Source of the DNA: an uncultured Cellvibrio sp.
GTDB taxonomy: Bacteria > Pseudomonadota > Gammaproteobacteria > Pseudomonadales > Cellvibrionaceae
DNA length: 25,321 nucleotides
Assembly: GCA_946481735.1 (NCBI GenBank)
Contig: CAMLOU010000052.1
Location: 1 to 25,321 of the forward strand
Direction: 5' to 3'
Position numbers and translations under genes: made by a program. The notes beneath the pieces were generated by a model. It was not told the origin of the DNA. It searched no databases and was given only the letters and a program-made list of their open reading frames with translations. Below are positions 6,715 to 14,792 of this stretch, piece after piece. Position 1 is the first letter of the stretch. Every line of letters starts with the position of its first letter.

Positions 6715-8742
6715 TTAGTCAGCTTCGTAGCCGGTAATCTGGCCCAGCCCGTCCGGTAGTAATCCTTTTAGTTGTGCCGGGGTGTAAACCGCTTCATTAC
6801 TCCAGATCAGCCAATCGATAGTGGATGTGTAGTCGCTGCCACCACCGTCGCCGATGCGCACGTAGTTACTGCCGGTACCGCTAGCCGGACGCATAGTGAC
6901 ATCAGTCAAGCTCAGATTGGGCATGGGCGTCTCACTGCCATCAGCGTAAACATTCACTGACCCGACGGTGTCAGACGTTAGTGCAATCGTCAGGTGATAA
7001 ACGCGAAACACGTCCATGTCGATAGCCGTACCGGGGCTTTGATAACTTGCTGCGGAATTACCGTTATTGGCTTGTTCCAGCTGCACACCACCCTGCTCCG
7101 GGCGAATCAGCATTTTTACCCGGCTACCGGTTTCACCGGCATCCGCCATGGCGACTTCAATCTCAAGGCCACGCAGCCCATCTGCATTGCCGGTTACACC
7201 GGCTAACAGCGTGAAATATTTGGGATAAGTACCGCCGCTGTTAACAACATCATTCACGCTGGCGTGATGCACAATGGAACCCGCTGATGTATCAAAATGC
7301 ACAACACCCGAGTCCAGGGTAAACGCAGCGAAATCGCTGTTTCCTCCACCAATCGAAAATTCCGTCGAGCCACCGTTCGCTAACGACACCGATCCAGCTG
7401 TTGCCGGCAAGGCATCAGCGTTGTAAATATTCCACGCCGCTGGCCCTTCGGGCATGACTGATGAACTGGAAGAGGATGATGAACTGCTGACCTCATCGAA
7501 ACCGAGACACGCATTGATTTTATAAGCGCCCGCATTTTCAGTAACGTAGGCTTTTACTTCCGCCGCCGCCATCAATTCATATTCATACGCCGGTGTATGG
7601 CCTTCGATGGTGGAGATTTCGTGCGCGTTGTAACAGGGTGGTGAACTGGTTGCGCAGCTACCGCTGCTGGTGGTGATATTGGTAAATAAATTGTCATCCA
7701 CCGTCCAGAAACCCAACTCACTGCTATCAATCGACACGATAGGATTTTTCACATCTTCAAAATGATTACCATCGATGCGCATTACCGCACCCATCCGCGC
7801 GTTAATGCCGGAGCCGTCAACCTCGTGATAGTAATTATTGAAGATATGCGCTTCACCAAAACGGAACAGTGGCAAACGGGAATTCACCTTGTACCAATAG
7901 TTGTTATGGAAGGTAATGCGGCGGTCGGCATCGCCCTCTTCACCGGTATCTGACGAGCCCCACAACGACGTCTTCCAGCTATCGTGGAGATAGTTGTAAG
8001 AAATGGTTACGTCACTGACGTCAGCACGGCCGCTGACCAGCTCATCGTGATAATCTTTATGGCAATCTTCTGTATCGCAACCCGGTGCGATCAAACTGTT
8101 GTAAAGCTCGTTGTGATCAATCCAGATATTTCTCACCGGACCGTCCTGGCCATTCAAGCTGATGATGTCACCCGAGCCACGGCTTTGTGGAACTTCGTGC
8201 ATCTTTAAATTGCGAATGATGACGTTGCTGGCACCGTGGCTGACTTCAATACCCACGCCGTAAAATTCACCTTCATTACGACCGATGATCGACACATTAT
8301 CGCGACGGACACGAATCGGTGCGCTGTTGGAATTTTCCCAAGTCATCTGACCATCGACGTAGATGGTCAGCGGTAAATCCGCATAGGTGGCGTTGGTTAA
8401 GGCGGCAGAAATTTCTGCACCGGTTGTGGCGACAACAACATGATTGCCTGCGCCTGTATCGGCACCACCAGTGGTGCCACCATTTAATGACGCAAAACCC
8501 TGGACGGTGTTGATGTTTTCACACGCGTTGGGATTGGCATCGCTGCTTGAAGAGGAGCTTACCGGAACCGACGAGCTGCTCTGGCTGCTAGATGCAACCG
8601 AACTGGGAGGCGTTTCTGAACTGCTGGATGATGCGGAGCTGCTGCTCGGTGTCGGGCTCGGATCGTTAGACGAGCCGCCGCCACCGCAGGCTGCCAGGGT
8701 GCTGCCCATGGCAACCAATAAAGCGAGCTGTGTGATTTTCAT
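6715..8742 (-). CDS. PL1 pectate lyase lipoprotein with extra C-terminal domain
   Basis: This 675-residue protein is predicted to be anchored by lipid at Cys19 (lipobox LAAC), with a polyserine stretch at about 33-67 lifting the enzyme from the membrane. The PL1 beta-helix spans about 75-415 and shows GFASLNGGTTGG at the start, WIDHN at 207-211, DELVSGRADVSDVTISYN for the calcium region, and R289-x-P-x-x-R294 followed by FGEAHIFNNYY. After a second serine linker (419-428) a C-terminal domain of about 240 residues (433-675) has a beta-rich, LamG/concanavalin-like look (WNIYNAD at its start, TIDWLIWSNE near its end). It is probably carbohydrate-binding but is not identified. It is likely co-transcribed after the CE8 esterase gene 149 bp upstream, and ends at a clear terminator. 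It presumably cuts surface-bound pectate into fragments for the TonB receptor. Confidence 0.92.
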   Translation of the reverse strand: MKITQLALLVAMGSTLAACGGGGSSNDPSPTPSSSSASSSSSETPPSSVASSSQSSSSVPVSSSSSSDANPNACENINTVQGFASLNGGTTGGADTGAGNHVVVATTGAEISAALTNATYADLPLTIYVDGQMTWENSNSAPIRVRRDNVSIIGRNEGEFYGVGIEVSHGASNVIIRNLKMHEVPQSRGSGDIISLNGQDGPVRNIWIDHNELYNSLIAPGCDTEDCHKDYHDELVSGRADVSDVTISYNYLHDSWKTSLWGSSDTGEEGDADRRITFHNNYWYKVNSRLPLFRFGEAHIFNNYYHEVDGSGINARMGAVMRIDGNHFEDVKNPIVSIDSSELGFWTVDDNLFTNITTSSGSCATSSPPCYNAHEISTIEGHTPAYEYELMAAAEVKAYVTENAGAYKINACLGFDEVSSSSSSSSSSVMPEGPAAWNIYNADALPATAGSVSLANGGSTEFSIGGGNSDFAAFTLDSGVVHFDTSAGSIVHHASVNDVVNSGGTYPKYFTLLAGVTGNADGLRGLEIEVAMADAGETGSRVKMLIRPEQGGVQLEQANNGNSAASYQSPGTAIDMDVFRVYHLTIALTSDTVGSVNVYADGSETPMPNLSLTDVTMRPASGTGSNYVRIGDGGGSDYTSTIDWLIWSNEAVYTPAQLKGLLPDGLGQITGYEAD

Positions 8743-8810
8743 AGGTTGATTCTCTCGTTTGTCGTTACAGTTTTTTCTTGCGTTTTTTAAACGTCCTTTT
8801 TGGTTTTATT

Positions 8811-8839
8811 GCTGCCCTTTTTTAGGGGGCAGCGTTTTT
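8811..8839 (+). terminator. hairpin with T tract on the plus strand
   Basis: GCTGCCC (8811-8817) pairs with GGGCAGC (8827-8833) and is followed by GTTTTT on the plus strand. Both flanking genes are on the minus strand, where no U run follows the stem. It may therefore be a partial attenuator or processing hairpin between esterase and lyase, or may block antisense transcription. Confidence 0.4.
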
Positions 8840-8856
8840 GTGCTTTTGAGAGGGTT

Positions 8857-8884
8857 GTCGGATTACGCTTTTGGCTAATCCGAC
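8857..8884. repeat. REP-like palindrome
   Basis: GTCGGATTA (8857-8865) and TAATCCGAC (8876-8884) form a perfect 9-bp stem with a 10-nt loop, and CTACG follows on the right. This resembles the scattered GTCGGATTA...TAATCCGACCTACG palindromes found between genes in many proteobacteria. It lies 8 bp past the stop of the esterase gene, a typical REP location. Whether it is multicopy here can only be told from the genome. Confidence 0.6.
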
Positions 8885-8891
8885 CTACGTC

Positions 8892-11537
8892 TTAGGGCTG
8901 CGGGTTCCAGCCGGCGCCGGCGTTGTAGGTCGAGAAGATTTTTGCGCGATCAGCGAACTCATCTTCGTACTCGGTTTGCGACAAGGTGTAACCGAGCGTC
9001 CAATCGCTGACATCCAGCGCTTCACCAGCGAGATTCATGCTGTTGTATTGACGCCAGCCACTGATGGCTGAGGGCACAGCAGGATTGGCAACGGGATTAT
9101 CGGACCAGCCCGTGGAACGAATGTGAGCGTCCATCCTGGTGTTCACAAACACAATGTTGTCGTAGTAGGACGCACTGCCACCACTGCGCGCCAGCCACAC
9201 GGTTTCATCAGCAAATTCTTCACCTGTCGGACCAGCACCACGCGTGAGCTCACTGTTGAGGAACACAAAACCTTTGTCCTCTGCGTTGACTGTCCGCGCT
9301 TGCAGAATAATGCCGCCGTTGTTGTGGCCGCTGGAACGACCGATGGTGCGAATTTCACTTTCTTCAAATAGCGCCACGCGATTGTTACCCCAAATGTAAT
9401 CGACATTACCTGCGACCAGGGTTTGATAAAACCAGCTGTAACCTTTCAGTTGCAGCGTATCCTGTTCGCTGATAAAGCTGGCGTTCTTCGCGATCAAACG
9501 TTGTTGACTGTTGAAGTAAAGGGTTTCCGCCTGGCCACCTGCGCCGATCAAGGTGGTGTTTTTCAGCGTAAGGTTTTCCAGGGTTAACAAATCGGTATTC
9601 GCTACCAGGAACACATTGCGTCCCTCGGAGCCGCCGTTCAAGCCTTCAGAATTACGATACTGAATAATCACACCGTCACGACTTTCACCGCGAAGGGTGA
9701 GGTTGTCTTTGTTATTCAGGTACAACAATTCTTCGTAAACACCATCCTGAATTTCAATCGTGGCCGGCGTTTCTTTCGCAATATTTTCCATCACGAAATT
9801 TAATGCACCTTGTACGGAACCAAAGTCGCTGGTTGCGCCGTCTTTGCCAACAGTCAACGCAGTGGTTTCAATGGCAGGCGGTGCCGCTTTGGTGGTGAAA
9901 GACCAACCCGCATCTTTACCAATACCGGCGAAGACCTCACCGGCCAATGTCGCCTCCGGGAATACCGACGCACTGATGGCCACGTAATAAGTGGTGTTGT
10001 ATTCCAGCTTATCGCTATGCAAATCAATCGTCACCGTATTGCCGGTCAACTGAATCGGCAGCGTGTTCAATGTGCGCGTGGTTGAACCCACACCGATGGT
10101 GTCTTTTTCGTAGGCCAGTTTGATGCTATCCACCAGCGTGTCGTCATCGGCTTTGAAGATACGGATTGCGCCCACATCACCGAAAGCCGGGGCTTCATCA
10201 AAGGTCAGGGTCAGGCTGGTATCCACATGTACGTCGGTACTTCCAGGCGCAGGAAAAGCCGCACAGTCGAGATCGTAAGTTGCCAGGGGTAATACAAACT
10301 CCGGCGCGATAGTCGCGTTGATACGCCGCGTGAGGCCGGCATCCGATCCACTGGTGAAAGTAATGACCGCACTGCCCTCGCCCACCGGCGCAAGCGAAAC
10401 CTGCGAGCCTTCTACGCTGACTGACACTACCGTCGGATCGCTCGACTCCACGGTAAAATTATCCGTATCACCACTGGGCGCTACTGCTGTCACATCAATC
10501 ACGTAAGGTTCGTCATTCACCTCAGCCGCATAAGTAGTGCTCGCGGGCGTGATACTTAATTGCGCGGGCTTGTCATTGGCGTTGCCCACTTTTATGTCAT
10601 CGATCTCGAAGGATTTATTCGCCGTCCACAAACCGATTAAGCCAGTTGATGTAAATTCTGCATCGGTTCGGCTACCAATCAATTCGCCGTCGAGATACAC
10701 CGTTAACGCATCACCGATGAGTTCGATGCGCAGCGTGTACCAGGTACCGTCGGTCGCATCTCTAGCACCTTGTTCGATTGGACGTTTAACTTGCAGCGGC
10801 CGCGACAGCACGCCATCTTTCATCATGGCAATTTCAACCTGAGTGCTGGTCGTTGCGTTCTGCACATTCAACGCACCGGCATACCAGTTATTGCCATCCT
10901 GATAACGGGCCAGCAAATAAATTTGTTTATTACCCGTCGTACCGTTCGCACGCGGACGAATGCGCGCCTCCACGTAATAATCCGCCGAGGTCACGCCGGT
11001 AAATTCAGCCGGATCAACCAAAGCAATTACGCCGCCGACATTGTTAGCGGTATAACGCAATACATTGTTGCCAGCGTCATCCAGCACATCGAAAGCACCG
11101 TTGGGCGTCCACTCGTGCTCGGTTGTCGGCAACAGAGTCCATTTGTCCGAACCTGCAGAAAAATCATCGCAGAAATATAAGCCGTCTTCGCACACATATT
11201 CCGGAAGATCATCTACCGGTACTTCGGTTTCCGGCTCAGCGCCATCGAGCACACTGCGACTCAAAGGTGTTACCGCCGCGAGATCAATAGCCGCTACCTC
11301 GCAACCCGGCTCGCTGGATGCGGTGCTTGAGCTTTGTTCGGATGATGAAGCGTCCGATGATGCCGGCACAGACGAGGATTGTTCAGAAGACGATTGCGCC
11401 TCCGACGAGGACGATAAGGAGCTTGAAGAAATGCTTGGAGAAGATGATGCGCTTGAAGAGGAGGAATTGTTATCGGAACCGCCACAGGCGGCCAGTGCGC
11501 TGCTGATTAGCAGCGCACAAAGTATATTATATTTCAT
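8892..11537 (-). CDS. multidomain CE8 pectin methylesterase lipoprotein
   Basis: This 881-residue protein is predicted to be lipid-anchored at Cys18 (LAAC) and removes methyl esters from pectin so that pectate lyases can act. A polyserine stretch covers about 24-75. A LamG/concanavalin-like domain follows (about 118-317, with WYTLRIELIGDALTVYLDGE), then an Ig-like domain (325-412). A second Ig-like domain of the bacterial SbsA/Big_5 style comes next (about 425-548), then the CE8 beta-helix (558-881). Family motifs are GGQAETLYF, Q692-D693-T and G-N-V-D713-Y-I-W-G; D693 and D713 match the two catalytic aspartates of the family. The arginine of the usual LGRPW motif is present (R784 in WLARSGG), but the Trp two residues later is Gly. 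The gene has a GAGAG-type ribosome binding site, and a TATAAT lies at 11563-11568 (minus strand). It probably starts the esterase-lyase transcript. Confidence 0.92.
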   Translation of the reverse strand: MKYNILCALLISSALAACGGSDNNSSSSSASSSPSISSSSLSSSSEAQSSSEQSSSVPASSDASSSEQSSSTASSEPGCEVAAIDLAAVTPLSRSVLDGAEPETEVPVDDLPEYVCEDGLYFCDDFSAGSDKWTLLPTTEHEWTPNGAFDVLDDAGNNVLRYTANNVGGVIALVDPAEFTGVTSADYYVEARIRPRANGTTGNKQIYLLARYQDGNNWYAGALNVQNATTSTQVEIAMMKDGVLSRPLQVKRPIEQGARDATDGTWYTLRIELIGDALTVYLDGELIGSRTDAEFTSTGLIGLWTANKSFEIDDIKVGNANDKPAQLSITPASTTYAAEVNDEPYVIDVTAVAPSGDTDNFTVESSDPTVVSVSVEGSQVSLAPVGEGSAVITFTSGSDAGLTRRINATIAPEFVLPLATYDLDCAAFPAPGSTDVHVDTSLTLTFDEAPAFGDVGAIRIFKADDDTLVDSIKLAYEKDTIGVGSTTRTLNTLPIQLTGNTVTIDLHSDKLEYNTTYYVAISASVFPEATLAGEVFAGIGKDAGWSFTTKAAPPAIETTALTVGKDGATSDFGSVQGALNFVMENIAKETPATIEIQDGVYEELLYLNNKDNLTLRGESRDGVIIQYRNSEGLNGGSEGRNVFLVANTDLLTLENLTLKNTTLIGAGGQAETLYFNSQQRLIAKNASFISEQDTLQLKGYSWFYQTLVAGNVDYIWGNNRVALFEESEIRTIGRSSGHNNGGIILQARTVNAEDKGFVFLNSELTRGAGPTGEEFADETVWLARSGGSASYYDNIVFVNTRMDAHIRSTGWSDNPVANPAVPSAISGWRQYNSMNLAGEALDVSDWTLGYTLSQTEYEDEFADRAKIFSTYNAGAGWNPQP

Positions 11538-11579
11538 CGTTTTAATCTCTCACTATTTTTTGATTATATAATTTTATCT

Positions 11580-11948
11580 TTACTTCTTTGTGTAAATATC
11601 AACATCCTTTTGTTCAAGTCCCATTATCAAATTGCCGGTTTCTTTATTAAATATAAAATATCCATATGCTTGAACCGAATCAGTATCCAACTCAATTGGC
11701 GGGTCAATAGGTATTCTTTTTCCTACAATTAACCGATCAATTTCCCACGCGTTTTCTACATCTCCGAAAACCAATATCTCTCCATCAGGTTTTGCAATTG
11801 AATGAACTGTTCCAAAGTTACGAAAGTAAACATATCCGTCTGTCAGTACTACTTTCGGTTCAGGTGCACAACCTAACAAAACTATAAATAGTGCGCATGA
11901 AATTATTATGCTCTTTATTAAGAATTTTAAAGCGTGTCTATTCCCCAT
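11580..11948 (-). CDS. small lipoprotein of unknown function
   Basis: From the ATG at 11948 this is a 122-residue protein with a basic start, a hydrophobic segment (FLIKSIIISCALFIVLLGC) and a lipobox LLGC, so it is probably a lipoprotein. A longer frame from 11996 adds 16 residues that spoil the signal peptide, hence the later ATG. The mature part is beta-rich, with Y-V-Y-F-R-N-F-G and Y-G-Y-F-I-F segments, and carries no motif I recognise. Its start overlaps the end of the gene at 11938-12126 by 11 nt, so the two are coupled. It is clearly more AT-rich than the pectinases on both sides, suggesting later insertion. It sits 42 bp upstream of the esterase gene. Confidence 0.7.
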   Translation of the reverse strand: MGNRHALKFLIKSIIISCALFIVLLGCAPEPKVVLTDGYVYFRNFGTVHSIAKPDGEILVFGDVENAWEIDRLIVGKRIPIDPPIELDTDSVQAYGYFIFNKETGNLIMGLEQKDVDIYTKK

Positions 11949-12126
11949 ATGATTTACTCTCGATCCATTTGTAATGAATATCGTAAGGGATGCCAAAATC
12001 CAGATTTGGGCGATCTATTTTATCGTATATGTCAAGCGCATCAACAAACCGATCATTCATTGAGTATATAAATGAACACCAACCTGATATGCAGTCAGCC
12101 CACATACGTAAATTGCTATCACCCAC
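11938..12126 (-). CDS. short hypothetical protein, possible remnant
   Basis: This 62-residue frame starts at a GTG at 12126 and could extend to about 12177, since the next in-frame stop is at 12178-12180, though without a standard start. It is rich in aromatic and acidic residues (ADCISGWCSFIYSMNDRF, then DALDIYDKIDRP) and ends in SKSYGE, overlapping the lipoprotein start. It has no signal peptide and no recognised family. The lack of a ribosome binding site at the GTG, together with the open frame further upstream, suggests the C-terminal part of a once longer protein. Co-location with a small lipoprotein would also fit an effector and immunity pair, but nothing specific shows it. Confidence 0.4.
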   Translation of the reverse strand: MGDSNLRMWADCISGWCSFIYSMNDRFVDALDIYDKIDRPNLDFGIPYDIHYKWIESKSYGE

Positions 12127-12347
12127 AGAAAAAAGTGCTGGCGTGCGTATATGACTTGGTAACCTGCCGTAGTCTGATTACTGCATGTTGAATCAGAGAA
12201 AGCTGAATTCGGAAAAAGCACAACCAGAAGAAAAAGACCTCATTAGTTCTCTGAAGAAGTCTTTTAAGTTTACCTAATTCCATTTCGATTCCCTCAACAA
12301 GAGCTGTATCCAAAGTATCATCCCGGATGAGCAGCGTTTTATTTTCA

Positions 12348-12380
12348 TAAAAATGAGTGGTGAGAAACTCACCACTCATT
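12348..12380 (-). terminator. strong rho-independent terminator after the duplicated-domain lipoprotein
   Basis: A 14-bp perfect stem has AAATGAGTGGTGAG (12350-12363) pairing with CTCACCACTCATTT (12367-12380) around a 3-nt loop. The minus strand ends in UUUUU. It starts 8 bp past the stop of the gene at 12388 and separates the receptor operon from the genes at 11580-12126. Confidence 0.93.
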
Positions 12381-12387
12381 TTTGGAT

Positions 12388-14694
12388 TTAAGGTTGGTAT
12401 TCGCGTTTTATCTCTGTGATGTTGACACCACCGCTAGTGCTTCCTTCTCTTCCGTAAATAATTCTTACATGAGTTAAGGAATGACCTTCGGCTAAGCTAT
12501 AGCTGAGGGTTTGGCCAACACGTTCAAAGTCTGCATCTTGCGCAGCCAAGAGCTTGTTGTCACTACCTACAAACGCCAACTTACCTGCGGTAATTCCTGA
12601 AGAGGTTTGGCTGTAAGAAATACTTATATCAACAGCTTCCCCACTAACTACCGGGACATCAATATAAGTTCTCACATTCGTTGGTAGATCTTCTCCAACG
12701 GCAGGCAATAATGTAGCGTTATTGGTGAAGAACGAGCCATTTGTATTCCATGCGGGTATTGCTACGCGGAAACGAAGTACACCGGCTGAGCGAGAATAAA
12801 AGCGTAATCCATCAACTTCGACGGCGGGTGCAGGCAAGTCACCTACATCGGCCATAGCCTTGATACGGTTATCGCTCGCTTCTATATCAAATGCCGACTC
12901 AAACAGATCCGTATCCACTTCTTGGTAAGCAGCAATATCGTAACCCCAGGTTTTATCTTCTGCGGCTGGATCTCCACCATCACCATAAGTTTTTACGATG
13001 CCGTTAATGTGAGCTCCACCCGTTGAATCACCTTCTCTTGAATAGGCGACCTTCACGTGAGACAAGGTGTGTCCTTCAGGTGCTGAATAGGTAATTGTTT
13101 GAGGATCTGTACCATTATTAGCATCCATTACAGCAAGCAGTTTGTTGTCGCTGCCTATTAACATGACCTTACCTGCCACAGCGCTGCCGGAGCTTTGTTG
13201 GAATGTAAACTCCAAGGTCACACTTCGTCCTGCGTCAATAGGGACTCCAAGGAAAGCGCGTAATTCAGCTACGTCTTCACCGACAGCCGGAGCAAGAACC
13301 GATGAACCACCTGACCAGGAGTGACCGTTGAAATTCCAACGATTATCGTTACCGCGGTAACGCAGAGCGGTGCCGTTACTGAGGAAAATCAGGAGTCCAT
13401 CCACCTCACGGATTTCATCAGACGTAACAAGATTATTGTTACCGCCCGCATCGAATGCAGCCGCAAAGAAATTCTCTTCGTTCTGATAAGCGACAGGGTT
13501 GAAAACCCATTCATAATCCGTATCGAATACCGTTGGCGCAACGGGTGTGGCAGTCGTACTTTCACTGTATTCACTGACACCAATATTGTTAACGGCGCGG
13601 ACGAAAACGTAATAAGGTGTGTCGTTAGTTAAATCCGTCAATACGGCACTAGTACTTTCTACAGGGTTACCCGCAAAAGGCGTGGCCCCTTCAGCAGAAT
13701 CTGTTGTGTTGTAATAAACCTCGTAATTAGCAGCACCGGATACTGCTGACCATGTGACTGTCAGCTGTGCATCACCCACAATCAGTGTCGGTGCAGAAGG
13801 CGCAGCCGGAGCCGTTTTCGGTGGCGGTGCTTGCAGATCAGGATCGGCCACGCAGGTTTCAGCTGCCGGCTCGATTGAGGTTTCATCCTGATATTCAATA
13901 ACCAGATCATCAATGATGGCGTAACCGCCGCTGCCAACACGTACTTGCAGGAATGAGTGCTCTTCGCCAACTTGTTCGGTGATATTCAGTACCGAAGGAC
14001 CATCGGGTGAGAAGCGTGTTTCACCGGGTACATTAATCGTGACGCGCTGGCCAGGGATCAGTGAGTTAACATTTTGTTTGAAGATGGGCGACCCGTTAGT
14101 GCCACCGCCCCATTTGGAGTTAGCTTCGCCGGTGGTATTGTTGTCAACGAAGATCAACATATTTTCGCTGCCGCCGGTTTGTACCACGCAGAACGAGACT
14201 TTGTAAGGGCGTGATAAATCCAGTTCGCCCCAGCTGTCGGTGTTAGTCGCAGAGGTTGTGTTGATCTTGGGATCTGATGCATCACCTGCAAGTTCAGACA
14301 AGGTTTGTCCGATGGTGAAACGCGCGTTACCAAAGCGCATCTTTTTATCTTCAGTATCGGACAACCAGAAGCTGTTTTCCTGAACGTTACCTTCGTCGTC
14401 GTATAGACAGCAGGTTGGGTAGTAGAACGAAGGAGCTGCATCTTCCGGATTATCAGTTGATAAGGGTTTGTAATCGGCACTGAAGAATCCACCGATGTCT
14501 ACAGCATTATCAAAGTCTTCAAGGATGGGTAACGGTGTGTTGACAATATTGTCATCACTGCCGCCTACGGGTGGAGGCAGCGGTTCATAGCCGTCGGGAA
14601 ACAGCGTATCAGGTTTATTGCTTGGATCACTGCCACCACATGCGCCGAGCAATCCGGTCAGGATCAGCGCGCTGAATAACGTTAGCTTTTTCAT
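12388..14694 (-). CDS. surface-type lipoprotein, FN3 plus duplicated C-terminal domain; putative pectin-binding protein
   Basis: This 768-residue protein has a lipoprotein signal (LGAC, lipid on Cys19). The N-terminal domain (about 55-270) is beta-rich with a C-C pair (YYPTCCLYDD, 92-101) and ends IIDDLVIEYQ, like a carbohydrate-binding jelly roll. A fibronectin type III domain spans about 297-385. Two tandem copies of an unrecognised domain of about 175 residues follow (395-570 and 583-766). They share VDGL (431, 627), PAVGED (469, 664), GSDNKLLA (514, 710), EGH (540, 736) and REG (553, 749). No hydrolase or lyase catalytic motif is visible. It lies 98 bp after the TonB receptor on the same strand and ends at a strong terminator, so it is probably co-transcribed with the receptor. 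The layout recalls Bacteroidetes SusD/E/F-like glycan-binding lipoproteins without homology to them; the pectin-binding role is inferred. Confidence 0.75.
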   Translation of the reverse strand: MKKLTLFSALILTGLLGACGGSDPSNKPDTLFPDGYEPLPPPVGGSDDNIVNTPLPILEDFDNAVDIGGFFSADYKPLSTDNPEDAAPSFYYPTCCLYDDEGNVQENSFWLSDTEDKKMRFGNARFTIGQTLSELAGDASDPKINTTSATNTDSWGELDLSRPYKVSFCVVQTGGSENMLIFVDNNTTGEANSKWGGGTNGSPIFKQNVNSLIPGQRVTINVPGETRFSPDGPSVLNITEQVGEEHSFLQVRVGSGGYAIIDDLVIEYQDETSIEPAAETCVADPDLQAPPPKTAPAAPSAPTLIVGDAQLTVTWSAVSGAANYEVYYNTTDSAEGATPFAGNPVESTSAVLTDLTNDTPYYVFVRAVNNIGVSEYSESTTATPVAPTVFDTDYEWVFNPVAYQNEENFFAAAFDAGGNNNLVTSDEIREVDGLLIFLSNGTALRYRGNDNRWNFNGHSWSGGSSVLAPAVGEDVAELRAFLGVPIDAGRSVTLEFTFQQSSGSAVAGKVMLIGSDNKLLAVMDANNGTDPQTITYSAPEGHTLSHVKVAYSREGDSTGGAHINGIVKTYGDGGDPAAEDKTWGYDIAAYQEVDTDLFESAFDIEASDNRIKAMADVGDLPAPAVEVDGLRFYSRSAGVLRFRVAIPAWNTNGSFFTNNATLLPAVGEDLPTNVRTYIDVPVVSGEAVDISISYSQTSSGITAGKLAFVGSDNKLLAAQDADFERVGQTLSYSLAEGHSLTHVRIIYGREGSTSGGVNITEIKREYQP

Positions 14695-14757
14695 AGTTGA
14701 TTACCTTAATTTATTTTTAATGAGGCTCTCTCAGAAACTGTTTTAAAGGCTGCATTA

Positions 14758-14778
14758 CGCCGGACGCACCGTCCGGCG
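14758..14778. other. intercistronic hairpin between TonB receptor and lipoprotein genes
   Basis: CGCCGGAC (14758-14765) and GTCCGGCG (14771-14778) form a perfect 8-bp GC-rich stem with a 5-nt loop, 14 bp past the receptor stop. On the minus strand no U tract follows, so it is not a good terminator. It more likely stabilises the receptor message or is a REP-type element, allowing unequal expression within one operon. Confidence 0.6.
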
Positions 14779-14792
14779 AACAGCATCCACAT

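Noticed and set aside
12119..12379. 86-codon minus-strand frame starting MSGEF
   Set aside because: Its start and first residues are translated from the terminator hairpin at 12350-12380, which explains the protein-like beginning; no ribosome binding site.
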